Assembly (NCBI RefSeq): GCF_002904335.1
Contig: NZ_PPHF01000165.1
Span: 186,001 to 250,000 of the forward strand
Length of the DNA: 64,000 nucleotides
DNA from: Amycolatopsis sp. CA-126428
GTDB taxonomy: Bacteria; Actinomycetota; Actinomycetes; Mycobacteriales; Pseudonocardiaceae
Direction: 5' to 3'
Part shown: piece after piece, positions 32,703 through 41,309 of the stretch
How the letters are laid out: each line of letters starts with the position of its first letter
Position numbering within the stretch: position 1 is the stretch's first letter
Translations under genes and position numbers: made by a program
The notes under the pieces: generated by a model
What the model was told of the DNA's origin: nothing
The model's input: only the letters and a program-made list of their open reading frames with translations
The model's database searches: none

Positions 32703-33647
32703 GTGGACGAATCGGAGGACCGGGAACCGGCACTGGTGCAGGCCAAGGCACTGGTGAAGCGCTTCGGCGAGTTCGAAGCCGTGCGCGGGATCGACGTCGA
32801 GGTGCGGCGCGGGGAGGCGTTCGGCTTCCTCGGCCCGAACGGCGCCGGCAAGTCGTCGACCATGCGGATGATCGCGTGCGTGTCGCCCCGCACCGACGGC
32901 GATCTCCGCGTGCTGGGGCTGGATCCGGAGGTGGCCGGGCCGCGGATCCGCGCGCGCCTCGGCGTGGTGCCGCAGCAGGACAACCTGGACGTCGAACTGA
33001 CGGTCCGGGAGAACCTGCTGATCTACGGCCGCTACTTCGGCCTTTCGCGGGCGGCGGCGCGGAGCAAGGCCGACGAGCTGCTGGAGTTCGCCCAGCTCGG
33101 TGACCGCGCCGGCGACAAGGTCGACCCGCTGTCGGGCGGCATGAAGCGGCGGCTGACGATCGCGCGCTCGCTGGTCAACGACCCGGAGCTGCTGCTGCTC
33201 GACGAGCCGACGACGGGCCTCGACCCGCAGGCGAGGCACCTGCTGTGGGATCGGCTGTTCCGGCTCAAGGCCCAGGGCACGACGCTGATCGTCACGACGC
33301 ACTACATGGACGAAGCCGAGCAGCTGTGCGACAGGCTGGTGGTGATGGACCACGGCCGCGTCGCGGCGGAGGGCTCGCCGGCCGAGCTGATCCGGCGGTA
33401 CTCCACGCGCGAGGTCGTCGAGCTCCGGTTCGCGCCGGGGGAGCAGGTCGCGGCGGCCCAGCAGGTCGACGGGCTGGCGGAGCGGGTGGAGATCCTGCCG
33501 GACCGGGTCCTGCTCTACAGCGACGACGGCGAGGACGCGCTGGAGCACGCGCATTCCCGCGGGGTGCGGCCGCTGTCGAGCCTGGTGCGCCGCAGTTCGC
33601 TGGAGGACGTCTTCCTCCGGCTCACGGGCCGGACCCTGGTGGACTGA
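32703..33647 (+). CDS. ABC transporter ATP-binding protein (NodI/DrrA-like)
   Basis: 314 aa from the GTG at 32703 (an ATG at 32691 is possible). Walker A GPNGAGKSS, Q-loop VVPQQDNLD, signature LSGGMKRRL, Walker B LLLLDEPTTGLDP and switch TTHYMDEAE. The ~80-residue C-terminal tail is typical of drug or polysaccharide exporters. Followed by two ABC-2 permease genes on the same strand, making a complete exporter. Confidence 0.94.
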   Translation: MDESEDREPALVQAKALVKRFGEFEAVRGIDVEVRRGEAFGFLGPNGAGKSSTMRMIACVSPRTDGDLRVLGLDPEVAGPRIRARLGVVPQQDNLDVELTVRENLLIYGRYFGLSRAAARSKADELLEFAQLGDRAGDKVDPLSGGMKRRLTIARSLVNDPELLLLDEPTTGLDPQARHLLWDRLFRLKAQGTTLIVTTHYMDEAEQLCDRLVVMDHGRVAAEGSPAELIRRYSTREVVELRFAPGEQVAAAQQVDGLAERVEILPDRVLLYSDDGEDALEHAHSRGVRPLSSLVRRSSLEDVFLRLTGRTLVD

Positions 33648-33711
33648 CTCGGGATGGGGACGAATCATGCTCGCGGAAGGCGCTCGCCGATGACCCTCGC
33701 CCACGTGCTCC

Positions 33712-33730
33712 GCGGGGGCGCGGCCCCCGC
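33712..33730. repeat. GC-rich inverted repeat between ATPase and permease genes
   Basis: GCGGGGGC and GCCCCCGC pair across three bases in the 125-bp gap. It could form an mRNA hairpin that tunes expression between ATPase and permease. No other feature is seen in the gap. Confidence 0.35.
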
Positions 33731-33772
33731 ACCCCGCCCGGCGCGGTTTCGGCCGTGCGCGGGGAGGCGGGC

Positions 33773-34579
33773 ATGACCACCGTCGCATCGACCGGCCGCG
33801 TGGTCGGCAAGTGGCAGGGCGCCTGGCTGCTGGTCGAGGGCCGCTGGACCTGGTACCGCCGCCACTGGCTGTCCACTTTGTACTCGACCGGGCTGCAACC
33901 GGTGCTGTTCCTCGCCGCGATGGGGCTCGGCTTCGGCTCGCAGGTGCGGCCCGGCACGGTCACCGGCGGCCTGTCCTACCTGCAGTACATCGCCCCCGCG
34001 CTGCTGGCCGCCGGGGCCGCGCAGCAGGCGTTCGGCGAGTCGAGCTACCCCGTGCTCTCCGGGTTCAAGTGGCAGAAGGAGTACCTGGCGGTCACGGCCA
34101 CGCCGGTGTCGCCGGGCCAGGTGTTCGGCGGGCACCTGATCTGGTCGGCCCTGCGCCTGACGCTGGCGGGCGCGATCTACGCGTTCGTCGCGCTGTTCTT
34201 CGGCGCCTGGACCGGGCCGGGCGTGCTGCTGGTGATCCTGGCCGGCACCGCCACCGGGCTCGCCTGCACCACGCCGATGGCGGCGCTGGCCGCGCGGACC
34301 TTCGACGAGGGCCAGCGGTTCGGGCTGATCTTCCGGTTCGTCGTGATGCCGATGACGTTGTTCTCCGGCACGTTCTTCCCGATCGCCCAGCTGCCGGCCG
34401 CGATCCGCTGGCTCGCCTGGCTCTCCCCGCTGTGGCACGGCACGCAGCTGGCCCGCGGCCTGAGCATCGGCGGCGTCGGCGGCTGGGCGATGCTCGGTCA
34501 CCTCGCCGTGCTGGCGGCGTTGTTCGCGGCCGGGTGGGTGCTCGCGCACCGGGCCTTCTACCGGAGGCTGGTGGTCTGA
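33773..34579 (+). CDS. ABC-2 type exporter permease, first subunit
   Basis: 268 aa, with GGGGAGG before the ATG. Six hydrophobic helices; LFSGTFFPIAQLPAAIRWLAW just before the last helices is the conserved ABC-2 loop. The stop codon is one base from the next permease start. Together the subunits form the membrane part of the exporter powered by the upstream ATPase. Confidence 0.92.
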   Translation: MTTVASTGRVVGKWQGAWLLVEGRWTWYRRHWLSTLYSTGLQPVLFLAAMGLGFGSQVRPGTVTGGLSYLQYIAPALLAAGAAQQAFGESSYPVLSGFKWQKEYLAVTATPVSPGQVFGGHLIWSALRLTLAGAIYAFVALFFGAWTGPGVLLVILAGTATGLACTTPMAALAARTFDEGQRFGLIFRFVVMPMTLFSGTFFPIAQLPAAIRWLAWLSPLWHGTQLARGLSIGGVGGWAMLGHLAVLAALFAAGWVLAHRAFYRRLVV

Positions 34580-34580
34580 A

Positions 34581-35402
34581 ATGACGACGGTCGAAGCCCG
34601 CGCCGGGCTGCTGCTGCGCATCCTCCCGCCCGGGCTGTACGCCGGCCGGGCCCGCATGCTCGTCGAGCGCTCGGTCATGGTGTCCCGCGCGAGCTGGCTG
34701 CTGTTCGTGTCCGGCGCGGTCGAGCCGTTCCTCTACCTGCTGGCGTTCCAGCTGGGCTTCGGCAAGCTGGTCGCCGAGGTGACGGGCCCGGACGGGCACC
34801 CGATGAGCTACGTCGCGTTCGTGGCGCCGGCCCTGCTGGCGACGTCGGCGATGAACGGCGCCGTGTTCGAATCGACGTACAACCTGTTCTTCAAGCTGCG
34901 CTACGCGAAGCTGTACGACGCGATGCTGGCGACCCCGATCGGCCCGCTGGACGTGGCACTGGGCGAGATCGGCTGGGCGATGACCCGCGGCGGCATCTAC
35001 GCGGTGGCGTTCCTCGCGATCGCGGCGGCGATGGGCCTGCTGACGTCGTGGTGGGCGCTGCTGATGGTCCCGGCGGCGCTGCTGGTGGGCCTGACGTTCT
35101 CGGCGATCGGGATGGCCCTGGTGACGTTCCTGCGGTCGACGGCCCAGTTCGACTACATCCAGCTGGTCCTGACCCCGATGTTCCTCTTCGCGACGACGTT
35201 CTACCCGCTGTCGGTGTACTCGGAGCCGCTGCAGTGGGTGGTCCGCTGCCTCCCGCTCTACCACGCGATCGAGCTGATGCGCGGCCTGGCGACCGGCCTG
35301 CTGTCGGGCGGCATGCTGATCAACCTGGCGTACCTGCTGGTCCTGGGCGCTTTGGGCCTCTGGGCGTCGACGCGCCGGATCGCGAAGCTCCTGCTGACGT
35401 GA
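34581..35402 (+). CDS. ABC-2 type exporter permease, second subunit
   Basis: 273 aa, related to the upstream permease. Six helices, with FLFATTFYPLSVYSEPLQWV as the ABC-2 signature region. A NodJ-like ATPase plus two-permease set exports small glycolipids or drugs; the cargo here is unknown. Ends 10 bp from the convergent subtilase gene, with no terminator visible. Confidence 0.92.
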   Translation: MTTVEARAGLLLRILPPGLYAGRARMLVERSVMVSRASWLLFVSGAVEPFLYLLAFQLGFGKLVAEVTGPDGHPMSYVAFVAPALLATSAMNGAVFESTYNLFFKLRYAKLYDAMLATPIGPLDVALGEIGWAMTRGGIYAVAFLAIAAAMGLLTSWWALLMVPAALLVGLTFSAIGMALVTFLRSTAQFDYIQLVLTPMFLFATTFYPLSVYSEPLQWVVRCLPLYHAIELMRGLATGLLSGGMLINLAYLLVLGALGLWASTRRIAKLLLT

Positions 35403-35412
35403 CGCGCAGGGG

Positions 35413-36831
35413 TCAGCGGGCCTGGTCGGGCCGGCCGTCCGGCTCCGCGGCCGGCGCCGGAACGTGCACCATCCCGTGCCCGTAGAACCCGTTGTAGCCC
35501 TCGTACCCGGCGCAGTAGGCGTCCTGGAGCCCGTCCCCGGTCAGGTCGTAGTCGGCCGGGCACGGCATCGGCAGCGCCGCCGCCTCCAGTGTCCGGCGCA
35601 GCTGCCGCGGCCGGGCCTCCGGCGCGGCGGACGCCAGCAGCGCGAGCACCCCGGTGACGTGCGGGGCCGCCATCGACGTCCCGCACAGCGGCGCGTACCC
35701 GCCCGGCACCGCCGACACCACGCAGCCTCCCTGCTCCCCACCCGGTGCCGTGACGTCGATCACGCCCAGGCCGTACGAGCTGTACCCCGCCTTGACCCGG
35801 TCCGCGCCGACGGCCGACACCGCGACCACGTCCCGCAGCCCGGCTGGCAGGGCTTCGCACCCGGTGCTCGCCCCGCGCGCCCCCGAACGCGCCGACGGCG
35901 TCAGGTCGACCGCCTCGTTGGTCGCCGCCGCCACGTTCAACGTCCCCGCCGACGTGCTGTATTCGACCGCCCGGGCCAGCACCTCGTGCACCACGCCGCG
36001 GTCGTGGCCGCGGATGCACGACAGCGACCACGGGTTGACGAAGAAGCTGCTGTTGGTCACCCGCATGTGCCGTGAGGCGGCCCACATCAGGCCGCACACC
36101 GCGGCTTCCGGGTCGGCGTACCCGCGGTCGTCGATCACCTTCACCGACGCCACCCGCACCCCGGGTGCCACACCCGTCACGCCGTGCCCGTCGTCGGCCG
36201 CGGCGATGATGCCCGCCACGTGCGTGCCGTGCACCGACGTCGTCGGCGCCCACGCCGACGGCGCCTGGTCGGGCGCCCCGGTCAGGCAGCCCGCGGAGTC
36301 GTCGCGGTCGACGGCGTCGCTCAGCTCCGGGTGGTCCGGGTCGATCCCCGAGTCGAGCACGCCGACGACGACGTCCCGGGAGCCGCCGCGCGACCGGTCC
36401 GCGCCGATCATCCGCATGTCCCACTGCTGCTCGCTCAGGTCCGCGGCCGGCACCTTGGCGGGATCGGTCGCGGGCAGCGCGGCCCGCGCGGGCTGCGGCT
36501 TGACCTCGGTGACGCGCTGGGCGGCCAGCCGCTCGGCCTGCGCGCTGAACGCCCGGTCGAGCCCGATCCGCTCGCCGAAACCCGGGTCGCCCGAGGTGGC
36601 GACCGCGACGGCGATCTGCGGGTAGAAGACGGTGGTGGCCCCGCAGGCGCCGTCGACTTCCGAGCGGGCCGCGGCCTCGGTGGTGCCGCGGTCGAAGGTG
36701 ACGACGTAGCGCAGGGCCCGGCCGTGGGCGCAGCTGTCCTCCCCGGCCGCCGCCGGACCGGCGGTGACGCATCCCGAAAGCACCACGACGGTGCACACGG
36801 CCGCTCGCAGCGGCCGCGCCAGCAGGGACAC
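35413..36831 (-). CDS. Secreted S8-family serine protease (subtilase)
   Basis: 472 aa from the GTG at 36831. The signal sequence ends in VLSGC, so the protein may be a lipoprotein anchored at C21, or a Sec substrate cut at AAAG. A pro-region follows (about 38-110). Catalytic triad: D160 in GVLDSGID, H201 in HGTHVAG and S386 in GTSMAAPH. Several cysteine pairs suggest disulfides. The C-terminal tail carries DLTGDGLQDAYCAGYEG YNG and a short proline-alanine end. Confidence 0.93.
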   Translation of the reverse strand: MSLLARPLRAAVCTVVVLSGCVTAGPAAAGEDSCAHGRALRYVVTFDRGTTEAAARSEVDGACGATTVFYPQIAVAVATSGDPGFGERIGLDRAFSAQAERLAAQRVTEVKPQPARAALPATDPAKVPAADLSEQQWDMRMIGADRSRGGSRDVVVGVLDSGIDPDHPELSDAVDRDDSAGCLTGAPDQAPSAWAPTTSVHGTHVAGIIAAADDGHGVTGVAPGVRVASVKVIDDRGYADPEAAVCGLMWAASRHMRVTNSSFFVNPWSLSCIRGHDRGVVHEVLARAVEYSTSAGTLNVAAATNEAVDLTPSARSGARGASTGCEALPAGLRDVVAVSAVGADRVKAGYSSYGLGVIDVTAPGGEQGGCVVSAVPGGYAPLCGTSMAAPHVTGVLALLASAAPEARPRQLRRTLEAAALPMPCPADYDLTGDGLQDAYCAGYEGYNGFYGHGMVHVPAPAAEPDGRPDQAR

Positions 36832-37273
36832 CGGACCTCCCACCGGATGCAGGAACCGCGGGTGCCGGCGCGCGAGATCCCGGTCACCCCGAGCCGCACC
36901 GTAGCCACCCGGTGCCCGGTGGACAAGCGCTGCGGCGAAGTTCCCCCGGCCGTGGGCGGGTGGGGGGCGGTGCGGCGCGCCCGGATGCCTGCGGGAGGTA
37001 CCGAGTACACCGGAGCGGCCACCCGGTGTGGGATACTCGGGGTGGCCGCTGGGCCGTGGGGCGCATGTGAGAGGTGCTGCCTGCGGCGTTGTGGCCCGGT
37101 GATGTGCGTGAACTCCTGCGACGCGCGTCGCCGCCCGCGAACCGGGCGGCTGGACGACGTGGCGGGCGGCCCGGGGGCCGCGGATGCCTCGCGTACGCCG
37201 CCGAGCAGACCTTTGACCGGGTTGCGTCCCACCGGAAGCGGTGGTGCGGCGCCCGGTTGTCGGGCCAGGATTC

Positions 37274-37298
37274 CCGCCGTTGGTGACCACCACGGCGG
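37274..37298 (+). other. Hairpin in the rne leader
   Basis: CCGCCGT pairs with ACGGCGG and inner GGTG with CACC around a 2-nt gap, 81 bp before the rne ATG. Tight as a loop, so the inner pairs may open. Candidate RNase E regulatory structure. Confidence 0.4.
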
Positions 37299-37327
37299 AA
37301 CGAACAGAAAGGGGCCCCTGCGCGGCC

Positions 37328-37357
37328 GCGTCCCTGCCGGTGCGAACCGGCAGACGC
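37328..37357 (+). other. GNRA-capped hairpin just upstream of rne
   Basis: CTGCCGGT-GCGA-ACCGGCAG is a perfect 8-bp stem closed by a GCGA tetraloop (GNRA class). It is extended by GCGT/ACGC beyond a CC bulge. It ends 21 bases before the rne start codon. In E. coli, hairpins in the rne leader mediate autoregulation by RNase E; the same role here is an inference from position. Confidence 0.5.
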
Positions 37358-37378
37358 GCCCGGGGGCGGAGGAGACAT

Positions 37379-40372
37379 ATGTCGAACGCGGAAACACCCG
37401 CCGAGCACACCGGCGGGAATCCCGCCACACCCACGGGCGGCCCGCTGGCCGACCTGCCGCCCCGGATCCGGGTGCACGCGCTGGCCAAGCTGCTGCAGTC
37501 GCACAGCCGGGACGTCCTCGCGAAGCTCGCCGAGCTGGGCGAAAGCGTGCGCAGCGCGCAGTCGAGCGTGACCAGGGACGTGGCGCTCAAGGTGGCCGAG
37601 GCCTTCGCGCCCGGTGAGACCGAAGACACCCCGGCCGAGCCGGAGCCCCAGGAAGCCCGCCCGCCCGCCGAGGCGCGCCCGCAGGCGGCTGAGCGCCCGC
37701 AGGTGGCCGAGCGCCCGCAGGCGGCCGAGGTGCCGGCCGCCGAGGCCGAGAAGCCGCGGCCGCGGCAGAAGACCCGCGCCCACCTGCCGGTCTTCGCCGC
37801 GCCGTCGCCGGTCTTCCTGCCGCCGGAGCCGGCGGAACGCGCGGCCAAGCCGGCCCGCAAGCCGGCCGACCCGTTCGCCGAGCCGCCCTCGCGCCCGGAG
37901 CCCGAGGTCGCCGAGGAAGAGACCGAAGACACGAGACCGGGCGCCGACGTCGGTGCCGACGAAGACGACGACGCCGGCAGCCGCCGCCGTCGCCGCCGGG
38001 GTCGTCGCGGCCGTGGCCGTGGCAAGGGCGCCGAGGGCGGCGACGAGACCGCCGAGGCCGAGGACGACCAGGCCGAGGAGCCGCAGCCGCAGCCGCGCCG
38101 CAAGGGCCGCAACGGCGACGAAAAGCCCGAAGCGGACACCGAAGAGGCCGAGGACGCAGAGTCGTCTTCGGAGTCCGAGAGCGACGCGGACGACGGCGAA
38201 GGCGGCACCCGCCGTCGCCGTCGCCGCCGTCGCCGCAAGGGCTCGGACGGCGAAGACGCCGAGGCCACCGGCACCGACGACCCGCCGAACACGGTCACCC
38301 ACGTCCGCCAGGCCAAGGCCGAGGCGGCCGAGCGCGAGCGCCCGGCGCGTGACGAGGTGCGCAGCGTCCGCGGGTCCACCCGGCTGGAAGCCAAGCGCCA
38401 GCGCCGCCGTGACGGCCGTGAGGCGGGCCGCCGCCGCGCCCCGATCCTGTCCGAGGCCGAGTTCCTCGCCCGCCGCGAGGCGGTCGAGCGCACGATGGTC
38501 GTCGCCGAGCACGGCGACTCCACCCAGATCGCGGTGCTGGAGGACGGCGTCCTCGTCGAGCACTTCGTGACGCAGTCGGGCTCCGGCTCGATCGTCGGCA
38601 ACGTCTACCTGGGCCGCGTCCAGAACGTGCTGCCGAGCATGGAGGCCGCGTTCATCGACATCGGCCGCGGCCGCAACGCCGTGCTGTACGCCGGCGAGGT
38701 CGACTGGGACGCCGCCGGCCTGGAGGGCAAGGCCCGCAAGATCGAGCAGGCGCTCTCCACCGGCGACTCGGTGCTGGTCCAGGTCACGAAGGACCCGGTC
38801 GGGCACAAGGGCGCCCGGCTGACCACGCAGATCTCGCTGCCCGGCCGCTTCCTCGTCTACGTGCCCGCGGGCGGCGCCACCGGCATCTCCCGCAAGCTGC
38901 CGGAAAACGAGCGCCGCCGGCTCAAGGACATCCTCAAGCGGATCGTCCCGGAGGACGCGGGCGTCATCATCCGCACCGCCTCCGAGGGCATCGGCGAGGT
39001 GGAGCTGGGCCGCGACGTCGACCGCCTGAAGGCGCAGTGGGACGTCATCAAGGAGAAGGCCGCCGCCGGTTCCGGCAAGAAGGGCGGCGCGCCGACCATG
39101 CTCTACGAAGAGCCCGACCTGCTGGTCAAGGTCGTGCGTGACCTCTTCACCGAGGACTTCACCAAGCTGGAGATCCAGGGCAACCGGTCCTGGGAGACGA
39201 TCAACGGCTACGTCAGCCACGTCGCCCCGGAGCTCACCGAGCGCCTCCGCCGCTACACCGGCACCGGTGACGCGTTCGCCGACCACCGGATCGACGAGCA
39301 GATCACCAAGGCGCTCGACCGGAAGGTCTGGCTGCCCAGCGGCGGTTACCTGGTCATCGACCGCACCGAGGCGATGACGGTGATCGACGTCAACACCGGC
39401 AAGTTCACCGGTTCGGGCGGCAACCTCGAGGAGACGGTGACCCGCAACAACCTGGAGTCGGCGGAGGAGATCGTCCGCCAGCTCCGGCTGCGGGACATCG
39501 GCGGCATCATCGTCATCGACTTCATCGACATGGTGCTCGAGTCCAACCGCGAGCTGGTGCTGCGCCGCCTCACCGAGTGCCTCGGCCGCGACCGCACGCG
39601 CCACCAGGTCGCCGAGGTCACCTCGCTCGGCCTGGTGCAGATGACCCGCAAGAAGATCGGTACCGGCCTGCTGGAGGCGTTCTCGGCGCCGTGCGAGCAC
39701 TGCAAGGGCCGGGGCGTGCTCGTCTCGACCGAGGTGCAGCGCACGGCCGGCAACGCGCCGCAGTCCCAGGGCGGGAACGGCAACGGCGGCAACGGCGGTG
39801 GCAACAGCGGCGGCGGGGAGAAGAGCTCCCGCCGGTCGCGGGGCCGCGGCAAGGCCGAGGAAGCCGCCAAGGAGGCGGCCGAGGCCGCCAAGGCCGAGGT
39901 GCACGCCGTTCCGCCGCCGGAGCGGCGCGAGTCGATCGCGTCGGCGGTGGCCGCGGTGGCCAACGCCGCGAAGGCCGCCAAGGACCACGACCACGGCGCG
40001 CTGAACGGCAACAGGCCCGTCCCGGAGCCGGCCAGGGAGGTCGCGGGCGTCCCGGCGACCACGGAGGCGGACGAGACGCCGGTGGCGGCCGAGCCGGTCA
40101 CCGAGCCCGCCGAGCCCGCCCAGGAGGTCGCCGGCACCCCGGTGACCACCCCGGCGGACGAGGTGCCGGTGCCGCAGGGCGAGGAGCCCGAGGTCGAACG
40201 GTCTTCGGCTCCGGAACCCGCGGAAGAGCCGGTCAGCGAGCCGGTCACCGAGCCCGCCGACCCCGAGGTCAGCGTGCCCGAACCGGCCGTGCGCTCCACC
40301 CGGCGCCGTCCGCGCCGGGCGGCGTCGCGGCCGGCGGGGCCGCCGGTGCACGCCTCCGACCAGAGCAAGTGA
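37379..40372 (+). CDS. rne: Ribonuclease E/G with IF2_N-like N-terminus
   Basis: 997 aa. Endoribonuclease for mRNA turnover and rRNA/tRNA processing. Residues 30-55 (RIRVHALAKLLQSHSRDVLA, then KLAELGE) resemble the N-terminal helical module of initiation factor IF-2. Residues ~80-370 are disordered, alternating acidic runs with arginine clusters. The S1 domain starts near 403, the catalytic aspartates are in VIDVNTG (~670) and VIDFIDM (~711), and the zinc-link is CEHCKGRG (~771). The C-terminal ~200 residues are proline/glutamate rich. Core of the rne-rplU-rpmA-obgE-proB block. Confidence 0.96.
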   Translation: MSNAETPAEHTGGNPATPTGGPLADLPPRIRVHALAKLLQSHSRDVLAKLAELGESVRSAQSSVTRDVALKVAEAFAPGETEDTPAEPEPQEARPPAEARPQAAERPQVAERPQAAEVPAAEAEKPRPRQKTRAHLPVFAAPSPVFLPPEPAERAAKPARKPADPFAEPPSRPEPEVAEEETEDTRPGADVGADEDDDAGSRRRRRRGRRGRGRGKGAEGGDETAEAEDDQAEEPQPQPRRKGRNGDEKPEADTEEAEDAESSSESESDADDGEGGTRRRRRRRRRKGSDGEDAEATGTDDPPNTVTHVRQAKAEAAERERPARDEVRSVRGSTRLEAKRQRRRDGREAGRRRAPILSEAEFLARREAVERTMVVAEHGDSTQIAVLEDGVLVEHFVTQSGSGSIVGNVYLGRVQNVLPSMEAAFIDIGRGRNAVLYAGEVDWDAAGLEGKARKIEQALSTGDSVLVQVTKDPVGHKGARLTTQISLPGRFLVYVPAGGATGISRKLPENERRRLKDILKRIVPEDAGVIIRTASEGIGEVELGRDVDRLKAQWDVIKEKAAAGSGKKGGAPTMLYEEPDLLVKVVRDLFTEDFTKLEIQGNRSWETINGYVSHVAPELTERLRRYTGTGDAFADHRIDEQITKALDRKVWLPSGGYLVIDRTEAMTVIDVNTGKFTGSGGNLEETVTRNNLESAEEIVRQLRLRDIGGIIVIDFIDMVLESNRELVLRRLTECLGRDRTRHQVAEVTSLGLVQMTRKKIGTGLLEAFSAPCEHCKGRGVLVSTEVQRTAGNAPQSQGGNGNGGNGGGNSGGGEKSSRRSRGRGKAEEAAKEAAEAAKAEVHAVPPPERRESIASAVAAVANAAKAAKDHDHGALNGNRPVPEPAREVAGVPATTEADETPVAAEPVTEPAEPAQEVAGTPVTTPADEVPVPQGEEPEVERSSAPEPAEEPVSEPVTEPADPEVSVPEPAVRSTRRRPRRAASRPAGPPVHASDQSK

Positions 40373-40385
40373 ACAACTAGGGGGA

Positions 40386-40407
40386 CCCCGGTGGTAACGC
40401 ACCGGGG
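40386..40407 (+). terminator. Hairpin between rne and rplU
   Basis: CCCCGGTG-GTAACG-CACCGGGG is a perfect 8-bp stem with a 6-nt loop, 14 bases behind the rne stop. No T-run follows, so it may be a weak terminator, a processing site or part of an rplU leader. The remaining 130 bp before rplU hold no clear gene. Confidence 0.5.
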
Positions 40408-40537
40408 CACCCCACGTAACCTGTAGTACGGCCTGCCACCAGAGCAGGTTGTCCGCGCGAGTCCAGGACCGCCGTTCCATCAGGTGGGCCGGTCGCGTGG
40501 AGCCCCCACCCATTGTCGAGTAATGCAGGAGACTTCC

Positions 40538-40852
40538 GTGTCGGCGTACGCGATCGTCAAGACCGGCGGCAAGCAGTACAAGGTGGCCGTCGGCGACGTC
40601 GTCGAGGTCGAGAAGCTCGAGGGCGAGCCGGGCACCGAGCACATCCTCCCCGCCGTTTTGTACGTCGACGGTGGCGATGTCACCACGGACGCTGACGCGC
40701 TGGCGAAGGTCTCGGTCACCGGCAAGGTCGTCGAGCAGACCAAGGGTCCGAAGATCCGGATCCACAAGTTCAAGAACAAGACCGGCTACCACAAGCGCCA
40801 GGGTCACCGGCAGAAGCTGACCCGCGTCGAGGTCACCGCCATCTCCCTGTAA
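40538..40852 (+). CDS. rplU: 50S ribosomal protein L21
   Basis: 104 aa from the GTG at 40538, which is spaced correctly from AGGAGA; the ATG 15 bp upstream is an alternative. SAYAIVKTGGKQYKVAVGD is the L21 N-terminus, KFKNKTGYHKRQGHRQ the RNA-binding end. Followed 40 bp later by rpmA. Confidence 0.97.
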   Translation: MSAYAIVKTGGKQYKVAVGDVVEVEKLEGEPGTEHILPAVLYVDGGDVTTDADALAKVSVTGKVVEQTKGPKIRIHKFKNKTGYHKRQGHRQKLTRVEVTAISL

Positions 40853-40892
40853 GGGCTTCTCCGGATCTTCGTTTTAGAAAGAGGATTGAGCT

Positions 40893-41153
40893 ATGGCTCA
40901 CAAGAAGGGTGCGTCCAGCTCCCGCAACGGTCGTGACTCGAACGCCCAGCGCCTCGGCGTCAAGCGCTACGGCGGCCAGGAAGTCAACGCGGGCGAGATC
41001 CTGATCCGCCAGCGCGGCACCAAGTTCCACCCCGGCGTCAACGTCGGCCGTGGCGGCGACGACACGCTGTTCGCCCTGGCCGCCGGTGCGGTCCAGTTCG
41101 GCGAGAAGCGTGGCCGCAAGACGGTCAACATCGTCGTGCCAGTCGAGGCGTAA
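40893..41153 (+). CDS. rpmA: 50S ribosomal protein L27
   Basis: 86 aa. MAHKKGASSSRNGRDSNAQR is the conserved N-terminal arm that reaches the peptidyl-transferase centre. It starts directly at MAHKKG, so there is no cleaved extension of the Firmicutes type. AAAGAGG lies upstream. A strong terminator follows. Confidence 0.98.
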   Translation: MAHKKGASSSRNGRDSNAQRLGVKRYGGQEVNAGEILIRQRGTKFHPGVNVGRGGDDTLFALAAGAVQFGEKRGRKTVNIVVPVEA

Positions 41154-41166
41154 CGGGCGATCTTAG

Positions 41167-41206
41167 GGGCGACGTGTGTCCGCGGAATACGCGGACCACG
41201 TCGCCC
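41167..41206 (+). terminator. Intrinsic terminator behind rpmA
   Basis: GGGCGACGTG plus GTCCGCG pair with CGCGGAC plus CACGTCGCCC (17 bp, one bulged T at 41177) around a 5-nt GAATA loop. It separates rplU-rpmA from obgE-proB. Confidence 0.9.
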
Positions 41207-41221
41207 GTTCCATGTGTTGAC

Positions 41222-41241
41222 CCGGGGGCCCGAGCCCCCGG
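41222..41241 (+). repeat. GC hairpin upstream of obgE
   Basis: CCGGGGGC-CCGA-GCCCCCGG, a perfect 8-bp stem with a tetraloop. It immediately follows TTGACC, which might be the -35 for obgE. The element resembles GC-rich hairpins elsewhere in the window (28028, 33712) but not in exact sequence. Confidence 0.4.
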
Positions 41242-41309
41242 AACCCCCACGGTGCGGCCGCTGGCAGTTCCAGCGTGGCTTGCACCGTTTTTGCATGAAA
41301 GAGGCTGTT

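Larger units (their letters stand above)
36832..37378. other. 547-bp rne leader and subtilase upstream region
   Basis: No credible gene is found here. Reading frames in it show no family features. It must hold the rne promoter and 5' leader, and the subtilase promoter on the other strand. Two hairpins near the rne start are described separately. The ATG of rne is preceded by GGAGGAG. Confidence 0.6.

Noticed and set aside
29385..33788. Antisense frame of over 1400 codons
   Set aside because: Covers two unrelated real genes on the other strand; composition is a codon-bias artefact.
36884..40807. Very long open frame antisense to rne (about 1300 codons)
   Set aside because: Low-complexity shadow of the rne codons; no family features.
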